From an uncultured Eubacteriales bacterium (lineage in GTDB: Bacteria; Bacillota; Clostridia; Christensenellales; Aristaeellaceae): 8,906 nucleotides of DNA. Made by a program: the position numbers and the translations under genes. Below, piece by piece: positions 1 through 5,444 of this stretch; the first letter of the stretch is position 1, and each line of letters begins with the position of its first letter. Location of the stretch: contig UQNM01000084.1 of the NCBI GenBank assembly GCA_900542395.1, positions 1 through 8,906 of the forward strand, written 5' to 3'. Below the pieces are notes generated by a model. It was not told where the DNA came from. It did no database searches and was given only the letters and a program-made list of their open reading frames with translations.

Positions 1-55
1 TGACTTCCAGCCGGGCGACTAACTCCGGCTTAGCTTGGTGGGGTCGATAGGGCTC
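1..55. repeat. Direct repeat copy A, carrying a partial tRNA-Val 3' end
   Basis: This stretch is identical, base for base, to 178-232. Positions 36-55 match the last 20 nt of the tRNA-Val gene, read on the - strand: 4 nt of the T loop, the 3' strand of the T stem, the acceptor 3' strand, the discriminator and CCA. Positions 1-35 match the tRNA's downstream flank up to the end of its terminator hairpin. Identity stops at 56, and the repeat may extend left beyond the window. The fragment cannot be a functional tRNA because the rest of the cloverleaf is absent. It looks like a displaced tRNA end, as left by site-specific integration, or a local duplication. Confidence 0.9.
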
Positions 56-61
56 TTTCTT

Positions 62-113
62 GCGGCTCGACGCCGCTTCGGTCAGGCGGCTCTGACAGCC
101 CACCGGGCTGTCA
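62..113. repeat. Paired GC-rich hairpins, probable dispersed intergenic repeat
   Basis: Two inverted repeats lie next to each other. GCGGC at 62-66 pairs with GCCGC at 72-76. TGACAGCCC at 93-101 pairs perfectly with GGGCTGTCA at 105-113 over a 3-nt loop. Neither is followed by a T run on either strand, so they are not intrinsic terminators. The stretch sits between the two copies of the 55-bp direct repeat and contains no convincing gene. That it is a dispersed REP-like repeat is inference from its form and from a related motif elsewhere in the window. Confidence 0.5.
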
Positions 114-154
114 TTCACTCCCGCCTCTTCTCGCCCATCGCCCCCCAAAGGCAT

Positions 155-180
155 AAAAAAAATCACCCCATTTGAGGTGA
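155..180 (-). terminator. Intrinsic terminator of the tRNA-Val gene
   Basis: Read on the - strand, TCACCTC, loop AAAT and GGGGTGA form a 7-bp stem with one G-U pair, followed by eight T residues (the A run at 155-162 on the + strand). It lies 33 nt downstream of the tRNA CCA end, so it should end the tRNA transcript. The first bases of the window match the end of this hairpin, so a second copy may lie just outside the left edge. Confidence 0.8.
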
Positions 181-232
181 CTTCCAGCCGGGCGACTAAC
201 TCCGGCTTAGCTTGGTGGGGTCGATAGGGCTC
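178..232. repeat. Direct repeat copy B, overlapping the tRNA-Val 3' end
   Basis: This is the second copy of the 55-bp repeat at 1-55. It includes the 3' terminal 20 nt of the intact tRNA-Val gene (213-232) and its flank. The boundary at 232 falls inside the T loop, a place where tyrosine recombinases of integrative elements are known to cross over in tRNA genes. No integrase gene is visible in the window. Confidence 0.9.
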
Positions 233-289
233 GAACCTACGACCTCCACGATGTCAACGTGGCGCTCTGACCAGCTGAGCTACGACCCC
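213..289 (-). tRNA. tRNA-Val (anticodon GAC)
   Basis: A complete 77-nt cloverleaf can be folded by eye on the - strand. The acceptor GGGGTCG pairs with CGACCCC, the D stem is GCTC/GAGC, and the anticodon stem is CCACG/CGTGG with loop TTGACAT. The T stem is GTAGG/CCTAT with loop TTCGAGC, followed by discriminator A and an encoded CCA. The anticodon GAC reads valine codons GUC and GUU. A perfect consensus promoter lies just upstream and an intrinsic terminator downstream, so it appears to be transcribed alone. The last 20 nt are duplicated at 36-55. Confidence 0.97.
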
Positions 290-302
290 AAGCACGTTGA
301 TG

Positions 303-331
303 ATTATACATCACGCAGCCCGCCCTGTCAA
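303..331 (-). promoter_or_regulatory. Consensus sigma-A promoter for tRNA-Val
   Basis: On the - strand, TTGACA (326-331) and TATAAT (303-308) are both perfect consensus hexamers with a 17-bp spacer. The -10 ends 13 nt before the first base of the tRNA, which leaves a leader of only about six nt. This is the strongest promoter in the window, as expected for a stable RNA gene. Confidence 0.92.
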
Positions 332-474
332 CCCCTTTTTCACTCTTTTTTGCCGATTTCCGCATCTTTTCGCGTCAAGCGGCCAAAAAGAAAGACCTTG
401 CAAGGAAATTTTTCCCGTCGGTTTCGCTCGGTTCGTCGCGCGGCCATTTTATCCGCAAAGCGAATCGCCTTTGA

Positions 475-503
475 TTGACATTCGGCACAAAATACGTTAA
501 ACT
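475..503 (+). promoter_or_regulatory. Sigma-A promoter upstream of ruvC
   Basis: A perfect -35 TTGACA (475-480) is followed after 17 bp by TAAACT (498-503), which matches the -10 consensus at four of six bases. It lies about 55 bp before the ruvC start. I see no GAAC-N4-GTTC LexA-type box nearby, so SOS control of the cluster is not supported by what is visible. Confidence 0.7.
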
Positions 504-557
504 GATGGTTGAAACATTTTGCTTTCATTAGATAAAACAAAAGGCGGAGACTTTTTC

Positions 558-1052
558 TTGAGAATACTGGGCATCGACCCCGGTCTGGCGACGATGGGCT
601 GGGGCGTGATTGAGGCGGACGGCTATCGGGAGAAGCTGGTGCAATACGGCGCGCTGATCACCTATCCGCGCGACACCTTCCCCACGCGCCTGCGCTGCAT
701 CTACACGGGCGTGCGCGGCCTGCTGGAAACCTTCAAGCCCGACGAAATCGCGTTCGAGGAGCTTTTTTTCTCCAAAAACGTGACGACGGGCATACAGGTC
801 GGCGGCGCGCGCGGCGTGGCGCTGGTCGCCTGTCAGGAATACACGGATAACCTGTTTGAATACACGCCGATGCAGATCAAGCAGGCCGTCGTCGGTTACG
901 GCGGCGCGGATAAGCATCAGGTGCAGATGATGGTGCGGATGCTGCTGGGCATCCGGGAGATTCCCAAGCCCGACGACGCGGCGGACGCGGTGGCCTGCGC
1001 CATCACCCATGCGCACGCGGGCGCGGGGCGCGAGCATTTCAGAATTAAGTGA
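558..1052 (+). CDS. ruvC: Crossover junction endodeoxyribonuclease RuvC
   Basis: RuvC is the dimeric nuclease that resolves Holliday junctions by symmetrical cuts in cooperation with RuvAB. The 164-residue product has the expected size and the full RNase H-fold active site. Asp7 lies in LGIDPG, Glu67 in IAFEELFFSKN, and Asp140 and Asp143 in PDDAADAVA, aligning with E. coli D7, E66, D138 and D141. The start chosen is TTG at 558, because it puts the MRILGIDPG N-terminus where the family has it and has a GGCGGAG ribosome binding site 8 nt upstream. An in-frame ATG at 519 would add 13 atypical residues. The stop codon lies 7 nt before the ruvA start, so the genes are probably translationally coupled. 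Confidence 0.96.
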   Translation: MRILGIDPGLATMGWGVIEADGYREKLVQYGALITYPRDTFPTRLRCIYTGVRGLLETFKPDEIAFEELFFSKNVTTGIQVGGARGVALVACQEYTDNLFEYTPMQIKQAVVGYGGADKHQVQMMVRMLLGIREIPKPDDAADAVACAITHAHAGAGREHFRIK

Positions 1053-1059
1053 GGCTACC

Positions 1060-1662
1060 ATGATTGATTTCATCGAAGGCACAGTCGAAAGCAAGGCGCC
1101 GGGCGAGCTGGTCATCAGCGCGGGCGGCGTCGGTTTTTTGCTGCTCTGCTCCAACGCGACGCTGGCGGAAGCCCCCGCGAAGGGCGAAAAATGGCGCTGC
1201 TATTCCGTGCTGAACGTGCGCGAGGACGCCATGGAGCTGTTCGGCTTCGCCTCCCGGCAGGAGCGCGCGATGTTCAAAAAGCTCTGTCAGGTGACGGGCG
1301 TGGGCGCGAAAACGGCGCTGGGCGTTCTCTCCGCGCTGCCGGTGCGCGAGCTCTCCGTGGCGATTGTCACCGGGGATATCGCGGCGCTCTCCCGCGCGCC
1401 GGGCATCGGCAAAAAGACGGCGCAGCGCATCGTTCTGGAGCTCAAGGATAAGGTCGAGCAGCAGGATGTATCTGCCCCCGCCGGGAGCGCCGCACCGGTT
1501 TCGCCCGTCGTCGGCGACGCGCAGCGGGAGGCGCAGGCGGCTTTGCAGGCGCTGGGCTACACCTCCGCCGAGGCGGCGCGCGCCATCAACCTCGTGCGCG
1601 ATCAGGCGGATACCGTCGATGCGCTGATTATGCTGGCGCTTCGCCAGATCGGCTCCCTTTAA
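1060..1662 (+). CDS. ruvA: Holliday junction branch migration protein RuvA
   Basis: RuvA is a tetramer that binds the four-way junction and loads the RuvB motor. The product is 200 residues, the usual length. Residues 1-62 form the N-terminal OB fold. Two helix-hairpin-helix motifs follow, GVGAKTAL near residue 80 and GIGKKTAQR near residue 115, which grip the DNA backbone. A Ala/Pro/Val-rich linker (about 134-152) leads to the C-terminal RuvB-binding domain (about 155-200, REAQAALQALGY). The ATG at 1060 is chosen because GAGG overlapping the ruvC stop lies 5 nt upstream and the family N-terminus (MIDFIEGTV) begins here. An upstream in-frame ATG at 1009 lies inside ruvC and would add unlikely residues. 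Confidence 0.96.
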   Translation: MIDFIEGTVESKAPGELVISAGGVGFLLLCSNATLAEAPAKGEKWRCYSVLNVREDAMELFGFASRQERAMFKKLCQVTGVGAKTALGVLSALPVRELSVAIVTGDIAALSRAPGIGKKTAQRIVLELKDKVEQQDVSAPAGSAAPVSPVVGDAQREAQAALQALGYTSAEAARAINLVRDQADTVDALIMLALRQIGSL

Positions 1663-1690
1663 TCCGCCCGCAAAAGGAGACAGAACGAAC

Positions 1691-1867
1691 ATGAAACTGC
1701 CCGAAGATCCCGTGATGCTGCTGAGCTTTGTCAACACGAAGCTGCGCGATCAATATGCGTCGCTCGACGCGCTCTGCGACGATCTGGATGCGCCGCGCGC
1801 CGCCCTTGAAGCCAAGCTCGGCGAGATCGGCTATTTCTATAACGCGAAGGAAAATCGCTTCGCTTAA
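1691..1867 (+). CDS. DUF4250 domain-containing small protein
   Basis: A 58-residue protein begins at ATG 1691 with an AAGGAGA ribosome binding site about 10 nt upstream. It resembles the DUF4250 family as I remember it: an N-terminus like LPEDPVMLLSFVNTKLRD, then SLDALCDDLD, then a C-terminal IGYFYNAKENRF segment. It has no signal peptide, membrane segment or obvious catalytic residues. The hydrophobic pattern suggests a small helical, perhaps DNA- or protein-binding fold, but that is inference. It sits between ruvA and ruvB with short gaps (28 and 19 nt), so it is almost certainly co-transcribed and co-expressed with the Holliday-junction machinery. Its function is unknown. Confidence 0.85.
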   Translation: MKLPEDPVMLLSFVNTKLRDQYASLDALCDDLDAPRAALEAKLGEIGYFYNAKENRFA

Positions 1868-1886
1868 ACCGGCATGAGGTAAGAAG

Positions 1887-2933
1887 ATGGAAGAAGAACG
1901 ACTTGTGATGAGCGGCTTCCGCGAGGAAGAGGACGATCAGGAGAGCAGCCTCCGCCCCAAAACCCTGCGCGAATACGTCGGGCAGCAGGCGGTGAAGGAC
2001 AGCCTGAACATCTACATTCAGGCCGCCCGGCAGCGGCGGGATTCGCTCGACCACATTCTGCTCTACGGCCCGCCGGGTCTGGGCAAGACGACGCTCGCGG
2101 GCATCGTCGCCAGCGAGATGGGGCAAAACATCCGCGTGACCAGCGGCCCGGCCATCGAGCGCGCGGGCGATCTGGCCAGCCTGCTGACCAACCTTTCCAG
2201 CGGCGACGTGCTGTTTATCGACGAAATCCACCGCCTGTCCCACGCGGTCGAAGAGGTGCTCTACCCCGCGATGGAGGATTACGCGCTGGATATTATGATC
2301 GGCAAGGGGCCGTCGGCGCGGAGCATCCGGCTCGACCTGCCCAAATTCACGCTGATCGGCGCGACCACGCGCGCGGGCTCGCTTTCCGCGCCGCTGCGCG
2401 ACCGCTTCGGCATCATCTTCCGCCTGCAAATGTACACGACGGAGGAATTGATGCAGATTGTGCACCACTCCGCCGGTGTTTTGGGGATTCAGGCGGAGGA
2501 GGACGGTGTGCGCGAAATCGCGCGCAGAAGCCGCGGCACGCCGCGAATCGTCAACCGCCTGCTCAAGCGCGTGCGCGACTACGCGCAGGTGCGCGGCGAC
2601 GGCGTTATCACCAAGGCGATGGCGCGGGAGGCGCTGACGCTGCTGGACGTGGACGACCTCGGCCTCGACCGGGTGGACAGGACGATCCTGACCACGATGA
2701 TGCAGAAATTCGATGGCCGTCCGGTCGGCCTTGACACGCTGGCCGCGACGACCGGCGAGGATGCCGTGACCATCGAAGACGTCGTCGAGCCGTACCTGAT
2801 GCAGCTCGGCTTCATCATGCGCACCCCCCGCGGGCGCATCTGCACGCAGGCCGCCTACGACCACATGAAGCTCCCGATGCCGTCCTCCATGCAAAGCGGC
2901 CGGCCGGAGGGACAGATCAGTCTGCTTGATTAA
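1887..2933 (+). CDS. ruvB: Holliday junction branch migration helicase RuvB
   Basis: RuvB is the hexameric AAA+ ATPase that pumps DNA through the RuvA-bound junction. The 348-residue product carries Walker A GPPGLGKT at 61-68, Walker B LFIDE at 109-113, sensor 1 GATTRAG near 158, and the arginine-finger motif LRDRFG with Arg171. Sensor 2 is GTPRI with Arg220. The C-terminal winged-helix DNA-binding domain (about 255-335) includes TPRGR near 313. The ATG at 1887 has GAGGT six nt upstream. An ATG at 1908 (MSGF) is possible but lacks a ribosome binding site as good. The acidic N-terminal extension before LRPKTLREYVGQ is normal for the family. It is the last gene of the ruv cluster. Confidence 0.97.
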   Translation: MEEERLVMSGFREEEDDQESSLRPKTLREYVGQQAVKDSLNIYIQAARQRRDSLDHILLYGPPGLGKTTLAGIVASEMGQNIRVTSGPAIERAGDLASLLTNLSSGDVLFIDEIHRLSHAVEEVLYPAMEDYALDIMIGKGPSARSIRLDLPKFTLIGATTRAGSLSAPLRDRFGIIFRLQMYTTEELMQIVHHSAGVLGIQAEEDGVREIARRSRGTPRIVNRLLKRVRDYAQVRGDGVITKAMAREALTLLDVDDLGLDRVDRTILTTMMQKFDGRPVGLDTLAATTGEDAVTIEDVVEPYLMQLGFIMRTPRGRICTQAAYDHMKLPMPSSMQSGRPEGQISLLD

Positions 2934-2992
2934 AGGGGACTGTCAAGCTTAAACCAAACATTTCAAGAAACGTTATCTAAGCATTTTTGGAT

Positions 2993-3068
2993 ATGGGGCT
3001 TTGCCCCATCGCCCCACCAAAGGGCTTTCCGAGCGTTTACGGCGCCTGTTTGGCGCATCGCCCTTTGG
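2993..3068. repeat. Nested palindromic intergenic element between ruvB and queA
   Basis: Three inverted repeats lie in the 175-nt gap. ATGGGGC (2993-2999) pairs with GCCCCAT (3003-3009) over a TTT loop. CCAAAGGGC (3017-3025) pairs with GCCCTTTGG (3060-3068). Inside the second, GCGCC (3042-3046) pairs with GGCGC (3052-3056). No T tract follows, so this is not a standard terminator. The bases around 3004-3024 closely resemble 133-150, including CCCATCGCCCC and CCAAAGG, which suggests a shared dispersed repeat. The rest of the gap holds no gene and no promoter I find convincing. Confidence 0.6.
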
Positions 3069-3108
3069 AAACCTTCGGGCACAATAGATTGCAGAAAAGA
3101 GAATGAAC

Positions 3109-4155
3109 ATGAAAACCAGTGATTTTGATTATAACCTGCCGCAGGAGCTGATCGCGCAAACGCCCGTCGAGCCGCGCGACAGCAGCCGCCTGCTCGTCTA
3201 CCATCGCGATACCGGCGCGGTCGAGCATAAAATCTTCCGCGATGTGATCGACTACCTGAACCCCGGCGACGTGCTGGTCATCAACCAAACCCGCGTCATC
3301 CCCGCGCGCCTGTACGGCGTGAAGGAAGGCACCGGCGGCGCGATTGAGTTCCTGCTCCTGCGTCGGCTGAACCTGACGGATTGGGAGGTCATCCTCAAGC
3401 CCGGCAAAAAGGCCAAGCCCGGCGCGCGCTTCGTGTTCGGCAACGGCGAGCTCGTCGCGGAAATCCTGACCATCAGCGAGGACGGCGGGCGCACCGTGCG
3501 CTTCTTCTACGAGGGCGTGTTTGAGGATGTGCTCGACCGCCTCGGCCAGATGCCCCTGCCGCCGTATATCCACGAAAAGCTGGAAGACAAGACGCGCTAC
3601 CAAACCGTCTACGCCAAGGTGGACGGCAGCGCCGCCGCGCCGACCGCGGGGCTGCACTTCACCCCCGCGCTGCTGGAAAAGATTCGGCAGAAGGGGGTCG
3701 ACGTGGTGCCGGTGCTGCTGCACGTCGGTCTGGGCACGTTCCGCCCCGTCAAGGAGGACGATGTGGCCGATCACCACATGCACAGCGAATATTACGAGGT
3801 CACGCCCGAACAGGCGGAGGCCATCAACGCCGCGCGGGCGCGCGGCGGCCGCATCGTCTGCGTCGGCACGACGAGCGTGCGCACGCTGGAAACCGTCGCG
3901 ACGGAGGACGGCGTCGTTCACCCCGGCAGCGGCTTCACCCAGATCTTCATCACCCCCGGCGTGAAAATCAAGGCCGTGGACGCGCTGATTACCAACTTCC
4001 ACCTGCCGCAGAGCACGCTGCTGATGCTCATTTCCGCGCTGATGGGGCGCGAAAACGCGCTGGACGTCTATCGTCAGGCGGTGGAGGAGCGCTACCGCTT
4101 CTTCTCCTTCGGCGACGCGATGATGATTACCGGAAAGCCGCAAAAGGACATATAA
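3109..4155 (+). CDS. queA: S-adenosylmethionine:tRNA ribosyltransferase-isomerase QueA
   Basis: QueA transfers and isomerises the ribose of SAM onto preQ1-modified tRNA to make epoxyqueuosine, the penultimate step of queuosine synthesis at the wobble position of GUN-anticodon tRNAs. The 348-residue product shows the family signatures in order: LPQELIAQTPVEPRDSSRLLV (11-31), VLVINQTRVIPARLYG (55-70), MPLPPYI (148-154), YAKVDGSAAAPTAGLHFT (168-185), HVGLGTFRPV (205-214), GTTSVRTLE (253-261) and TNFHLPQSTLLMLISALMG (295-313). The ATG at 3109 is preferred over 3103: AAGAGA lies 6 nt before 3109 but abuts 3103, and family proteins start at about this point. The usual partner tgt is not next door. 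Confidence 0.95.
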   Translation: MKTSDFDYNLPQELIAQTPVEPRDSSRLLVYHRDTGAVEHKIFRDVIDYLNPGDVLVINQTRVIPARLYGVKEGTGGAIEFLLLRRLNLTDWEVILKPGKKAKPGARFVFGNGELVAEILTISEDGGRTVRFFYEGVFEDVLDRLGQMPLPPYIHEKLEDKTRYQTVYAKVDGSAAAPTAGLHFTPALLEKIRQKGVDVVPVLLHVGLGTFRPVKEDDVADHHMHSEYYEVTPEQAEAINAARARGGRIVCVGTTSVRTLETVATEDGVVHPGSGFTQIFITPGVKIKAVDALITNFHLPQSTLLMLISALMGRENALDVYRQAVEERYRFFSFGDAMMITGKPQKDI

Positions 4156-4182
4156 ACCCCACATTTTCACGCATTTGTGGAA

Positions 4183-4211
4183 TAGCCATCCGCTGTTTTG
4201 GGGCGTATAAT
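4183..4211 (+). promoter_or_regulatory. Sigma-A promoter upstream of degV
   Basis: A perfect -10 TATAAT (4206-4211) lies 17 bp downstream of TAGCCA (4183-4188), which matches the -35 consensus at four of six positions. The distance to the degV start is 50 nt. The leader contains a perfect 14-bp palindrome just after the expected start site. Confidence 0.7.
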
Positions 4212-4224
4212 AAAGCTAGATTCA

Positions 4225-4238
4225 CGCCCGCGCGGGCG
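4225..4238. repeat. 14-bp perfect palindrome in the degV leader
   Basis: CGCCCGCGCGGGCG is self-complementary over its full length. It starts 14 bp after the -10 box, close to the predicted transcription start. It could be an operator or a short leader hairpin just before the AAAGGAG ribosome binding site. Chance is also possible in such GC-rich DNA. Confidence 0.45.
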
Positions 4239-4261
4239 CAGACACAAAGGAGTGAACCATC

Positions 4262-5131
4262 ATGGGCTATCAATTATTCAGCGATATGACCGCCGACGTC
4301 AGCGAAGCGCTGATGCGCGGCATGCCCGAGGTTGCGTATGTGCCGATGCAGGTCGAGCTGGGCGGAGAGAGCTTCACCTACGGCCCCGGCGGCAGCCTGA
4401 CCGTCGAGCAGTTTTACGCCGAGCAGCGGGCGGGCAAGTTTGCCAGCACCTCGCAGATCAACCCGATGATCTATCGCAGGTGCTTTGAACAGGCGCTCAA
4501 GGCGGGCGAGGACGTTCTCTATCTGTGCTTCTCCTCCGGCATGTCCGGCACGCTGCAATCCGCCAATCTGTGCGCGGAGGAACTGCGCGAGGAATACCCG
4601 GCGCGCAAGCTGATCGTTCTGGATACGCTCTGCGCTTCCGTCGGTCAGGCGATGCTCGTCCGCGAGGCCGCGCGCAAGCAGCAGGAAGGCCTGAGCATCG
4701 ACGAGCTGGCCGCGTGGGTCGAGGAAAACCGCCTCAAAATCTGCCACTGGTTCACGGTCGATTCGTTCGATCATTTGAAGCACGGCGGGCGCGTTTCCGC
4801 CGCCGCGGCGGCCGTCGGCACGATGCTGCAAATCAAGCCGCTGCTGCATGTTGACGACGAGGGCAAGCTCCGCGTGGCCGAGAAGCCGCGCGGCCGCAAG
4901 CAGGCCATCCGCACGCAGATTGCGCACATGAAGGAGGGCTGGCTGCCGGAGATGGGCAGGCTGGTCGTCATCGGCCACGGCGACTGCCCGGAGGACGCGG
5001 AGCAGCTCCGGCAGGCCGTGCTCAGGGAATTTCCGGATGCGGATATCCGCACGGCCTACATCGGCCCGATCATCGGCGCGCACACCGGCCCCGGCATGCT
5101 GGCGCTGATCTATTGGGGCGCTAATCGCTGA
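4262..5131 (+). CDS. DegV family (fatty-acid-binding) protein
   Basis: DegV/FakB proteins bind a single fatty acid and, in Bacillota with a FakA kinase, present it for phosphorylation so that it can enter membrane lipid synthesis. The 289-residue product has the family landmarks: an N-terminal SDMTADVS strand-loop, FASTSQINP (60-68), LCFSSGMSGTLQSA (88-101) around the lipid carboxylate site, LDTLCASVGQ (120-129), DSFDHLKHGGRVSAAAA (167-183), IKPLLHVDDEGKL (191-203) and a C-terminal GPIIGAHTGPGMLAL (268-282). There is no signal peptide. AAAGGAG lies about 9 nt before the ATG. It has its own promoter, so it need not share a transcript with queA. Its TGA stop directly abuts a MITE-like element. 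The lipid ligand cannot be predicted. Confidence 0.93.
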   Translation: MGYQLFSDMTADVSEALMRGMPEVAYVPMQVELGGESFTYGPGGSLTVEQFYAEQRAGKFASTSQINPMIYRRCFEQALKAGEDVLYLCFSSGMSGTLQSANLCAEELREEYPARKLIVLDTLCASVGQAMLVREAARKQQEGLSIDELAAWVEENRLKICHWFTVDSFDHLKHGGRVSAAAAAVGTMLQIKPLLHVDDEGKLRVAEKPRGRKQAIRTQIAHMKEGWLPEMGRLVVIGHGDCPEDAEQLRQAVLREFPDADIRTAYIGPIIGAHTGPGMLALIYWGANR

Positions 5132-5292
5132 TACTAATTCGCAGTTAAAATGCTTAACAGAGCGCATCAGATTTTTTGTTCTGACGAAGCCAAGTGAAGT
5201 GAGGCGTACTGGAGGTACGTTGAACGGAACGAGGCAAAGTCAGAGCGAAAAAGATGGTGCGCGGATTAAGCCATTTTAACAAGAATTAGTAT
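5131..5292. mobile_element. MITE-like palindromic element with 10-bp terminal inverted repeats
   Basis: ATACTAATTC (5131-5140) and GAATTAGTAT (5283-5292) are perfect terminal inverted repeats. The arms stay largely complementary inward: GTTAAAAT against ATTTTAAC, GCTTAA against TTAAGC, GCGCA against TGCGC, and TCTGAC against GTCAGA. CGTAC/GTACG sits at the centre. The core is flanked by TGA at 5129-5131 and 5292-5294, and TA dinucleotides sit at the ends, so either a 3-bp or a TA target duplication is possible. The left flank is the degV stop codon. It encodes no protein and would depend on a transposase elsewhere. Transcribed, it would fold into a long imperfect hairpin. Confidence 0.7.
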
Positions 5293-5328
5293 GAATCTTA
5301 AACCGCGCACCCTATACGGTTTACAGCC

Positions 5329-5400
5329 AAAGAGTGAACCGGAACATCCCGCCCGGATGATCCGGCTCACTCTTTATTTCTTTTCTTTTTCCTTTTTTTG
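5329..5400 (+). terminator. Strong intrinsic terminator downstream of degV
   Basis: AAAGAGTGA pairs with TCACTCTTT (5329-5337 with 5367-5375), CCGGA with TCCGG (5339-5343 with 5361-5365), and CATCC with GGATG (5345-5349 with 5355-5359). Two single mismatches interrupt the stem and the loop is CGCCC. The hairpin is followed by a T-rich tract (5376-5399). It should end transcription from degV and insulate the next unit, whose -10 box begins almost immediately after. Confidence 0.88.
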
Positions 5401-5409
5401 TGCTACAAT
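5401..5409 (+). promoter_or_regulatory. Extended -10 promoter for the aldo/keto reductase unit
   Basis: TGC followed by TACAAT (5404-5409) fits an extended -10 element (TGnTATAAT). No good -35 is visible because the upstream bases are the T tract of the preceding terminator, which may itself act as an A/T-rich upstream element. The site lies 35 nt before the ATG of the reductase. Confidence 0.6.
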
Positions 5410-5444
5410 GAGGGCAACATTTTGACAACCGGGGAGGTCTTTCC

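Noticed and set aside
36..55. Second tRNA-Val gene at the left edge
   Set aside because: Only the last 20 nt match the tRNA. The anticodon arm, D arm and 5' acceptor strand are absent, so it is a fragment.
212..478. Open frame over the tRNA region on the + strand
   Set aside because: It overlaps the tRNA and its promoter, has no ribosome binding site, and its protein resembles no family I know.
1731..2894. Long - strand open frame opposite ruvB
   Set aside because: It is antisense to a clear ruvB gene and is rich in Arg, Ala and His. This is typical of frames left open by GC-biased codon positions.
2947..2987. GCTTA/TAAGC inverted repeat followed by ATTTTT after ruvB as a terminator
   Set aside because: A 5-bp A/T-rich stem with a loop of about 26 nt is too weak to call.
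3037..4170. Long - strand open frame opposite queA
   Set aside because: It is antisense to a clear queA gene with Arg/Ala/His-rich composition and no recognisable motif.
4159..4180. CCACA/TGTGG inverted repeat after queA as a terminator
   Set aside because: The stem is only 5 bp with a 12-nt loop and no T run follows.
5422..5427. TTGACA just before the reductase ribosome binding site
   Set aside because: No -10 hexamer follows at a proper distance, and the coding start is only 18 nt away.
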